From: Selenomonas sp.
GTDB taxonomy: Bacteria > Bacillota > Negativicutes > Selenomonadales > Selenomonadaceae
Direction: 5' to 3'
NCBI GenBank assembly: GCA_003518745.1
Contig: DOYB01000039.1
Coordinates: 1-10,405 of the forward strand
DNA length: 10,405 bases
Each line of letters starts with the position of its first letter. Positions within the stretch are counted from its first letter, which is position 1. Both the position numbers and the translations under genes were made by a program. The notes beneath the pieces were generated by a model that worked only from the letters and a program-made list of their open reading frames with translations, ran no database searches and was not told where the DNA came from. Positions 1 to 5,213 of the stretch are shown here, one piece after another.

Positions 1-1619
1 GAGTTTCCATGACAGTTGCTGAACGTGTGGAGCTCATCAAGCAGGAGATCCAGCGGCATCAGATTCCATTCAGAATCAGCGTGAACCACACCTTCGCAAT
101 GATTTACATTGACGGTGTATCGGGATGTGAGACCTTCGCGCTGCAGGCTATCTACGAATCCGGCAGATTTTCCTGCCCCTTCATAGGAGGCAGCGCCGCA
201 GGCTATACTGACTTTGCGCACACATACATCTACGATGGTGAACGCACCCTTGAGAATCATGCCGTGATTACCCTTATCCGCCTGAAGAAGGAGTATCGCT
301 ACGGCATACTGAAGTCTCAGGCCGTTGAGCGTACCGGGGATGTCTTTACAGTGGGTAATGCCAATACTGCTCTGAGGTATATCGAAACCGTCAGCACCAA
401 CGAGGGCCAGATGCCCTTTATCGATGCGCTTAAGGCTCATTTTGGTGTTTCCACCACCGCGGAGCTTGAGGACTGTATGCATGGCTATACCTTTGCGGCA
501 GACGTTAATGGAGAGGATTATGTCCGCACCATTTCCGGTATTGATGATGCCAGCGGACGCATCAGCTTTTTCTGCGATGTGGTTACAGGCGAGAAGCTAT
601 ATCTCATGAAGCGCAGCTCCTTGGACAGGACTCTTGCGAGGGATTTGGAGGCATACAGTAAGAACAAGCCGGATGCTATCGGCGGCATACTGAATGACTG
701 TATCCTGAGGCGTTTGGGGTATCCTGAGGAAATCCAGCATATTGACCAGTTCAGGAATCTGCCGGTGGCGGGCTTCTCCAGCTTCGGCGAGATAAGCGGA
801 TTGCATGTGAATGAAACCCTGACGGCTATTTTCTTCTACCATGTGCCTTCGGGCGTAGCCTTCAGTGATGAATACATAGATAATTTTGCCAGAAGCTATG
901 CCAACTGCCAGGTGTTCTTCTATAACCGTATCATCCAGCGTCAGAAACAGACTGAAGTGCTGAAGGACAATCTTATCGGCATGTTCCAGGATTATCAGGA
1001 AAAAATGCCCGCTATAGTTGAAACCATAACCCGTATGTCCCATGAGGTGGAAGCCATACAGGAATCCATCGGCAAGCTTTCCGGTGGAATAGAGGAGCAG
1101 ACCGACCTGTTCAACCAGCTCATGAGGCGAAGTGATGATATTACGCCCAAGCTCAACATGCTTTCCCAGAGCACGAATAAGATTCATGATGTTATGAAGA
1201 TGATCAATGAGATTGCCGCTCAAACCAATCTTCTGGCTCTGAACGCAGCCATTGAAGCCGCCCGCGCAGGCGAGGCTGGCAGGGGATTCGCGGTGGTGGC
1301 TCAGGAGGTCCGCAAGCTGGCCGAAAATACCCAGAACAGCATACAGACCTCGGATGATGCCATTAAAATCCTGCTTCATGATGTTAATGAAATCACCTCG
1401 ATACTTTCGGACAACCAAAGCTTCGAGGATAAAATCAGCGAGTTTGATTCCAACTTCGGCAATCAGATGAAGCAGCTGCACAAGAGCCTGAATGACGGCT
1501 TTGCCCATATACAGAGCTCCACCAGGTCAATCCGCGAGCTGGATTCCATCAACGAGGAAACCAGACAGCAAATGGAAAAGCTCACAACGATAATACGCAA
1601 TATCGAACTGGGTATATAA
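1..1619 (+). CDS. Soluble methyl-accepting chemotaxis protein with N-terminal FIST sensory domain (5'-truncated by window edge)
   Basis: Chemoreceptor predicted to sense a small ligand in the cytoplasm and signal to CheA/CheW. Numbering is from the first ATG (base 9). Residues ~1-120 look like the second half of FIST_N (IDGVSG, then PFIGGSAAG). Residues ~122-305 match FIST_C, including VAGFSSFGE and NETLTAIFF. A coiled region leads into the methyl-accepting signalling domain, whose hairpin tip is clear (EIAAQTNLLALNAAIEAARAG, from residue 401, then VVAQEVRKLAENT). There is no transmembrane segment or HAMP domain and no C-terminal CheR-tethering pentapeptide. The frame is open to base 1 (codons before the ATG encode V-S) and about 100 residues of FIST_N are missing, so the true start probably lies upstream of the window. 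The family call is firm; the ligand is unknown, although FIST domains are thought to bind small molecules such as amino acids. Confidence 0.88.
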   Translation, partial: VSMTVAERVELIKQEIQRHQIPFRISVNHTFAMIYIDGVSGCETFALQAIYESGRFSCPFIGGSAAGYTDFAHTYIYDGERTLENHAVITLIRLKKEYRYGILKSQAVERTGDVFTVGNANTALRYIETVSTNEGQMPFIDALKAHFGVSTTAELEDCMHGYTFAADVNGEDYVRTISGIDDASGRISFFCDVVTGEKLYLMKRSSLDRTLARDLEAYSKNKPDAIGGILNDCILRRLGYPEEIQHIDQFRNLPVAGFSSFGEISGLHVNETLTAIFFYHVPSGVAFSDEYIDNFARSYANCQVFFYNRIIQRQKQTEVLKDNLIGMFQDYQEKMPAIVETITRMSHEVEAIQESIGKLSGGIEEQTDLFNQLMRRSDDITPKLNMLSQSTNKIHDVMKMINEIAAQTNLLALNAAIEAARAGEAGRGFAVVAQEVRKLAENTQNSIQTSDDAIKILLHDVNEITSILSDNQSFEDKISEFDSNFGNQMKQLHKSLNDGFAHIQSSTRSIRELDSINEETRQQMEKLTTIIRNIELGI

Positions 1620-1644
1620 GCGTAAATAAGCTGTCGAAATAAAA

Positions 1645-1691
1645 AAACGCCATTGCTTAGGCTTTCAATTTGAACCTTAGCAGTGGCGTTT
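1645..1691. terminator. Bidirectional hairpin terminator between convergent chemoreceptor gene and cob operon
   Basis: Arms 1645-1661 and 1675-1691 pair over 17 positions with one G-U wobble and one mismatch, around a 13-nt loop. On the minus strand the stem ends in a long T run (bases 1647 down to about 1641, continuing T-rich to 1638), the form of a strong intrinsic terminator. It begins 5 nt after the cobC stop. On the plus strand the T run is poor (TTT then CATATT), so termination of the chemoreceptor transcript there is likely weaker. Confidence 0.85.
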
Positions 1692-1695
1692 CATA

Positions 1696-2349
1696 TTAAT
1701 GGGTTATGGGGAAAGCTGTTGGAGCTGTCTCATCCTGTTTGAGATATTCCAAATGGGCCGTACTGTTGACCAGCTCGATGATCCAGCCTGCCTCATCATA
1801 GCAGGCAATGCTTACTGCTGTATTGAATTGGCGTATGGACCAGAGGTATCGGAGAGGTATGTGCATCACGGTGGTGAGAACTGTCCTGAGTATGCCTCCG
1901 TGGGCAGTGACTACTACCGTTTCCCCTTCGTGGTGCTTTGCGATTTCCATTATGGCTGCCATTGCCCTGTCCTGTACTTGTGAAAAGGTCTCTCCGTTGG
2001 GAACCTCAAGTATATCGGGATGCCGGAGGAAATTTGCAAGGGCATCGGGCCAGCCTCCTACGATTTCGTCGTAGGTAAGTCCTTCCCAGTCACCAAAATG
2101 GAGCTCTCTGAGCTCTTTTTTAGTCTGAACTTCAATCTTGAAGGTTCTGGCAATGGCTTCGGCTGTATTTCTGGCCCTGATCAGGTCGCTTGAATAGATA
2201 GCGTCTACCTTGTCGACGGGGAAGTGGGCGGCGAGAATCTCTGCCTGCTTGAAGCCCTTCTCCGAGAGGGACACGTCAGACTGCCCCTGGAATCGACCGG
2301 CCTTGTTCCATTCAGTCTCACCGTGACGAACAAAGATGAATTTTGTCAT
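1696..2349 (-). CDS. cobC: Histidine phosphatase family protein, probable alpha-ribazole-5'-phosphate phosphatase
   Basis: 217-aa cytoplasmic phosphatase of the histidine phosphatase (phosphoglycerate mutase-like) superfamily. The N-terminal RHGET motif gives the phosphorylated His9. R58 in SSDLIRAR, E82 in RELHFGDWEG and H150 in the AHGG motif complete the usual catalytic pocket. Sequence alone cannot separate CobC from other broad-specificity members. The assignment to removal of the alpha-ribazole phosphate (or the adenosylcobalamin 5'-phosphate) rests on its place as last gene of a cobS-cobD-cobC operon. The ATG overlaps the cobD stop as ATGA, and a good ribosome site (GGAGGA) lies about 9 nt upstream inside the end of cobD, so translation is probably coupled. 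The tail after ~residue 200 is not conserved family sequence. Confidence 0.87.
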   Translation of the reverse strand: MTKFIFVRHGETEWNKAGRFQGQSDVSLSEKGFKQAEILAAHFPVDKVDAIYSSDLIRARNTAEAIARTFKIEVQTKKELRELHFGDWEGLTYDEIVGGWPDALANFLRHPDILEVPNGETFSQVQDRAMAAIMEIAKHHEGETVVVTAHGGILRTVLTTVMHIPLRYLWSIRQFNTAVSIACYDEAGWIIELVNSTAHLEYLKQDETAPTAFPITH

Positions 2350-3431
2350 ACTCGATTTTCCTCCTGCAGTATTTCACTTAAGGCATTAAGCAGCTTGATA
2401 TTTTCCTGACGGCTTCGGATTGCCATTCGCAGATACTCACCGGATTCCAGACCACGGTAGTTGTCGCAGCCACGAAGCAGTATGCCACGTGACTTCATGC
2501 CATTTAGAATTCTATTGGCAAGAGCTGATGTTTCACATTTCAGCAGCATAAAATTGACGGTGGGAATCAGAGGATGGATGGCTTTAAAACGGCGCAGTCC
2601 ATCCATCATGAAGGACTGTTCCTTTTCCAGAAGGCCCCTGCTTCTCATAGCATAGTCATCATCCGCAAGGGCAGCGAGGCCTGCCTCCTGCGCAAGCAGG
2701 TTCACGTTCCACACGTCCTTGCCTTTTTCCATTGATTCCCTCAGACCGGGCGGAGCCACCCCAAAACCCAGGCGAAGCCCGGGAATCGAGTAGAATTTTG
2801 TCATGGACTGGATAACGAAAAGCCTTTCATATTCCTGTACCATATGTCTGACTGTGAGACTTTCACAATCCCGACGGAAATCCAGGAAGGACTCATCTAC
2901 CAGCAGCCAGCAGCGCAGGTCGTTGCAAATGTCGGCTATTTCCTTCATTTGTTTCAGTGAGATTAAGTTTCCGGTGGGATTATTGGGATTTCCAAGTATG
3001 AGGCAGTCTGCTCCGGGTAATTGACTTTTTAATTCCTCCAGATCGATGGAAAAATCCATATCTTGTCGAAGCTGAAGGAAAAACGGTTCCGCGCCGGAGG
3101 CGATGGCAGCGCGTTCATATTCTCCAAAGGATGGGACGGGAATCAGCACCTTTTTGGGCCGCACCGTGTAGAAAAACAGATAGAAAAGTTCGGAGGCGCC
3201 ATTGCCCAGTATTATCTGTTCCACAGGAAGGTCATAGTGCTTGCCGAGGGCATTCTTCAGTTTGGGGGCATCGGGCTCAGGATAGTGCTCAATCTTGTCA
3301 AGCTGTTCAATTATAGCTCTGCGCGCAGAATCCGGAAGCCCCAAGGGATTGATGTTGGCGCTGAAATCCAGCCATTCTCCAAGGGGAGAGGGCTCTTTAT
3401 ATATGTTACCTCCATGAAGGAATCTTTCCAT
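2346..3431 (-). CDS. cobD: Threonine-phosphate decarboxylase (PLP-dependent)
   Basis: 361-aa fold-type I aminotransferase-like enzyme. CobD decarboxylates L-threonine-O-3-phosphate to (R)-1-amino-2-propanol phosphate, the linker that joins the corrin ring to the nucleotide loop. Visible signature: N-terminal HGGN and FSANINPLG, GNGASELF (residues 76-83), NPNNPTG (148-154), D179 of LVDESF for the PLP ring nitrogen, K212 in SMTKFYSIPGLRLG as the Schiff-base lysine, R220 for the PLP phosphate, and R335 in YLRMAIR as the likely carboxylate-binding arginine. The family resembles HisC, but HGGN/SANINP near the N-terminus and the flanking cobS and cobC favour CobD. The start is supported by GAGGAG 8 nt upstream, overlapping the end of cobS (4-nt gap between the genes). 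Confidence 0.93.
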   Translation of the reverse strand: MERFLHGGNIYKEPSPLGEWLDFSANINPLGLPDSARRAIIEQLDKIEHYPEPDAPKLKNALGKHYDLPVEQIILGNGASELFYLFFYTVRPKKVLIPVPSFGEYERAAIASGAEPFFLQLRQDMDFSIDLEELKSQLPGADCLILGNPNNPTGNLISLKQMKEIADICNDLRCWLLVDESFLDFRRDCESLTVRHMVQEYERLFVIQSMTKFYSIPGLRLGFGVAPPGLRESMEKGKDVWNVNLLAQEAGLAALADDDYAMRSRGLLEKEQSFMMDGLRRFKAIHPLIPTVNFMLLKCETSALANRILNGMKSRGILLRGCDNYRGLESGEYLRMAIRSRQENIKLLNALSEILQEENRV

Positions 3432-3435
3432 AATC

Positions 3436-4203
3436 TCAGCTCCTCAAATAAATATCCGTGGCCAGCATGGTAAGCAGCACCACCAGCTCTGTCAGTACCG
3501 CGGCTGCCCCGTAAGTGTCGCCGGTTACTCCCCCAAGGATTCCGGTAACATAGCGGTTGAAGCAAAGACCGAACAGAAGCCCAACAGCCAGAGCCAGGGC
3601 AGCGCTCGGGCCAAAGGGAAGCGTAAGTACCAGTGTGCACAGCAGCGCAAAGCCCAGAGCATGCTTTCCGGCGTACATGGCAAAGGACTTGCCCATGCCG
3701 GTGGGCCTTGCATATGGAAAGCGTGTTATGGCCGTTACAACAACAAGCCTTGAAATGATAGGCATTATGAAAAGGGTCATTGGAATGAACTCAGGACGGA
3801 TATCCAAAAGCACAGCCCATTCCATCATGATAAGGGCGGTGAAAGCCATTATGCCATTCGAGCCGACCCGGCTGTCCTTCATGATTTCCAGCATCCGATC
3901 CCTCGACCTGCCTGAAAAAATCCCGTCCATGGTATCCATGAAGCCATCGCAGAAAAGCCCTCCGGTCATTAGGATAGTCAACAGCAGTAAAAGGGCTGTG
4001 GTGATGTGTATGGGAAGTATTATGCCGTATGAGGGCAGGATAAGGAAAAAGAGTCCGGCGGCCCCTCCGTAGATCAGACCTAAAACAGCGCCTATCAGCG
4101 GAAACCACCTGACGCTTGCCCCAAAATCCTCCTCGGTCCACACCTCCTGACGAACGATGGAAATCCGCGTAAGAAACTGGAGCCCTATCAAGAAAGCCCT
4201 CAT
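3436..4203 (-). CDS. cobS: Adenosylcobinamide-GDP ribazoletransferase (cobalamin synthase)
   Basis: 255-aa polytopic inner-membrane enzyme that joins adenosylcobinamide-GDP with alpha-ribazole (or its phosphate) to make adenosylcobalamin (phosphate). Diagnostic motifs: LIGLQFLTRI at the N-terminus, GGLFCDGFMDTMDG (residues 81-94) and KDSRVGSNG (109-117), which carry the metal-binding acidic residues, ARPTGMGKSFA (165-175), and GGVTGDTYGA (224-233). Hydrophobic membrane stretches lie around 35-55, 60-80, 118-160 and 183-212. An ATG six bases upstream (4209) is also in frame, but the Shine-Dalgarno AGAGG directly abuts it. The ATG at 4203 has 6-nt spacing and gives the usual family start, so I chose 4203. 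First gene of the operon. No cobalamin riboswitch is visible in the short leader, and cobU and cobT are not in this window. Confidence 0.93.
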   Translation of the reverse strand: MRAFLIGLQFLTRISIVRQEVWTEEDFGASVRWFPLIGAVLGLIYGGAAGLFFLILPSYGIILPIHITTALLLLLTILMTGGLFCDGFMDTMDGIFSGRSRDRMLEIMKDSRVGSNGIMAFTALIMMEWAVLLDIRPEFIPMTLFIMPIISRLVVVTAITRFPYARPTGMGKSFAMYAGKHALGFALLCTLVLTLPFGPSAALALAVGLLFGLCFNRYVTGILGGVTGDTYGAAAVLTELVVLLTMLATDIYLRS

Positions 4204-4296
4204 AATCATCCTCTTTTCAAAAATATTCCGTGCAGGCGAAAGGCATTGAAAAATTTTTTTGCTGCTTGGGGTAAAGAATATTAGAACTATGCCAAT

Positions 4297-4324
4297 ATTT
4301 TACTATGAAATCTTAGCGAGTCAA
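4297..4324 (-). promoter_or_regulatory. Candidate sigma-A promoter of cobS-cobD-cobC
   Basis: Read on the minus strand: TTGACT (4324-4319), 16-nt spacer, TAAAAT (4302-4297); each hexamer matches 5 of 6 consensus bases. Transcription would start near 4290, leaving a leader of about 87 nt before cobS. The leader contains no recognisable B12 box or riboswitch fold. The promoter overlaps the 5' end of the decayed DUF5049 gene on the opposite strand. The assignment rests on consensus match and position only. Confidence 0.5.
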
Positions 4325-4490
4325 GCCCGATAGGGCGCAGATTCTTGCCATCAGAGCTACGGGGCTGACCAATATGTTCGATGTGTATGCGGTTCAGCGG
4401 TTGGCCTTCGAGCGTGATTTCATCGATCTGGTCTGCTACATCGACGAGGACAGGGTGTGTACGATTTATCCTGACGGGAGAGCACGGCAA
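4305..4490 (+). pseudogene. Decayed DUF5049-family (phage-associated) gene
   Basis: Reading from ATG 4305 gives M-K-S, then an in-frame TAG (4314-4316). The same frame continues open with AQILAIRATGLTNMFDVYAVQRLAFERDFIDLVCYIDEDR, shown here only to identify key segments: ILAIRATGLTNMFDV (4341-4385) and DFIDLVCYIDEDR (about 4413-4451). The family continuation then appears in another frame as VRFILTGEHGK (about 4458-4490). From memory, intact DUF5049 proteins of Firmicute phages read I(L)AIRxTGxTNMFD...LVxxIEEHRxEYxxFIxTGE, so a few bases have been lost near 4452-4458. There is no ribosome site before the ATG. An early stop and a frameshift together argue for a dead gene left by a phage or other mobile element. 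Confidence 0.7.
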
Positions 4491-4531
4491 AACCCCATTG
4501 GAGAGGGAATTTACATCTCCGATGGGGTTTT
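4489..4531. terminator. Strong hairpin terminator of the two-gene small-protein operon (bidirectional)
   Basis: Arms 4489-4504 and 4516-4531 form 16 base pairs with a single G-U wobble, around an 11-nt loop. On the plus strand it is followed by TTTTTGTTTTC. On the minus strand it ends in TTTT and lies 8 nt after the stop of the 46-aa gene, so it fits as the end of that operon. It would also stop any plus-strand transcript from the decayed phage gene. Confidence 0.85.
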
Positions 4532-4538
4532 TGTTTTC

Positions 4539-4679
4539 TTATTCGACAATTTCTCCTGTGCAGAGTATGTGTAGATTGCCGTTCCTATCTTCGATTGTCA
4601 ATTTGCGGACATGGGAATCATGGTCGGGGATAGTCACATTGAATTTGTGTTTTCGCATCTTCAATGTAAATTGCTTCAT
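4539..4679 (-). CDS. Hypothetical small protein (46 aa), translationally coupled to the 79-aa gene
   Basis: Small ORF of 46 residues, starting MKQFTLKMRKHKFNV and ending TGEIVE. Basic at the N-terminus, with alternating hydrophobic residues that suggest beta strands (KFNVTI, KLTIED, NLHILCTGEIV); no signal peptide or membrane segment. I do not recognise a family. Reasons to believe it is real: its ATG overlaps the stop of the upstream 79-aa gene as ATGA, it ends just before a strong terminator, and it fills that gap fully. It has no good Shine-Dalgarno of its own (only a weak GGCAG), which fits coupled translation. A TGTCGAA heptamer lies at its 3' end on this strand. Confidence 0.6.
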   Translation of the reverse strand: MKQFTLKMRKHKFNVTIPDHDSHVRKLTIEDRNGNLHILCTGEIVE

Positions 4680-4915
4680 CGTTCACTGCCTGCCAAAATA
4701 CCCAACGGGCACAAGTTATTAGGGGTGGTATAAGTGGTGTACATATCTTCTCCGGCAATCTGACGCCGCAAGGCATCTCCACCTGAGTCACCAACATACT
4801 CGACAATGGCAGAGCGTACATCAGGAGGGGCTTCATCCCATTCAACATTAGACAATCCTACCCACTTATTGGGGTATGCCTTTTCTATCTCATCCCAAGT
4901 CATGCGCTTGTCCAT
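4676..4915 (-). CDS. Hypothetical small cytoplasmic protein (79 aa)
   Basis: Acidic, soluble 79-residue protein beginning MDKRMTWDEIEKAYPNKWVG and ending NLCPLGILAGSER. The order 'WxEI..xYPxxWVxLxxVEWD' followed by a C-terminal 'YTTPxNLCPLG' resembles small uncharacterised proteins I recall from Firmicutes, but I cannot name a family or function. The start is well supported: GGAGG with 7-nt spacing, and an extended -10 promoter about 40 nt upstream. First gene of a two-gene operon with the 46-aa gene, which it overlaps by four bases. No signal peptide, membrane segment or DNA-binding motif is visible, so a toxin-antitoxin role is possible from layout only and unsupported by sequence. Confidence 0.72.
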   Translation of the reverse strand: MDKRMTWDEIEKAYPNKWVGLSNVEWDEAPPDVRSAIVEYVGDSGGDALRRQIAGEDMYTTYTTPNNLCPLGILAGSER

Positions 4916-4952
4916 AACGATACCTCCATATGCTACATGGTATGTTAGCTTA

Positions 4953-4979
4953 ATTATAACATTTTTAATGGCGTGTCGA
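4953..4979 (-). promoter_or_regulatory. Extended -10 promoter of the 79-aa/46-aa operon
   Basis: On the minus strand a perfect TATAAT (4958-4953) is preceded by TGT, forming an extended -10 element. A 5-of-6 match to -35, TCGACA (4979-4974), lies 15 nt upstream. A perfect TTGACA (4992-4987) is further upstream but too far (28 nt) for this -10. Predicted start near 4946, about 30 nt before the ATG at 4915. A TGTCGAA heptamer (plus strand 4974-4980) overlaps the -35, where a regulator such as Spo0A could act. Confidence 0.7.
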
Positions 4980-4980
4980 A

Positions 4981-5213
4981 AGCGTCTGTCAAGAATATTA
5001 TTTTAAGTGATACTTCACTATAATAGGAAATCAAAGCCGTGGTTGCTAAGGAGAGCGAAACCACAGCCAATTTATCCGTGTTTCGTCCTATTGAGGATTA
5101 CCTCTTTTGGCAGGAATAAGCCAAGTTTTGTCGAAATAGCATGTGAGTGTGAACATATATCAATCTCCCGCTTCTGCAATCGGGAGTGAGCTCAGGAAGA
5201 AGGATTGTATTTC
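4981..5213 (+). other. Leader/intergenic region before recQ with hairpins
   Basis: No convincing gene. A perfect TATAAT at 5019-5024 could be the recQ -10, but no acceptable -35 accompanies it. Hairpins: 5036-5044 with 5059-5067 (8 of 9 pairs, plus inner GCT/AGC around AAGGAG), 5107-5111 with 5120-5124 (TTGGC/GCCAA, followed by GTTTTG), and 5165-5170 with 5181-5186 (CTCCCG/CGGGAG, just upstream of the recQ ribosome site). They do not match a riboswitch class I know. A 60-codon GTG-initiated frame here has no ribosome site and is not called. Confidence 0.4.
5126..5137 (+). promoter_or_regulatory. Spo0A-box-like site upstream of recQ
   Basis: TTTTGTCGAAAT contains the TGTCGAA core and flanking T/A bases of the Spo0A binding consensus known from Bacillus and Clostridium. 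It lies about 77 nt before the recQ start. Whether this organism has Spo0A cannot be seen here, and the motif could instead belong to a lineage-specific repeated promoter element. Confidence 0.4.

Noticed and set aside
597..1508. Long 303-codon minus-strand ORF inside the chemoreceptor gene
   Set aside because: It is the antisense shadow of an unmistakable FIST/methyl-accepting coding region, with no family motifs of its own.
4204..4300. Cobalamin riboswitch ahead of cobS
   Set aside because: The leader is short and lacks a B12 box or the conserved core. The only GCCACTG-like string nearby in the window lies in the 1645-1691 terminator, downstream of the operon.
4287..4490. Minus-strand ORF of 67 codons opposite the DUF5049 remnant
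   Set aside because: No ribosome site. Its openness is explained as the shadow of the coding-derived plus strand, and it runs through the stem of the terminator and the cob promoter.
5007..5189. GTG-initiated 60-codon ORF in the recQ leader
   Set aside because: No Shine-Dalgarno before it. It overlaps hairpins and the Spo0A-like site, and its composition is unlike that of the neighbouring genes.
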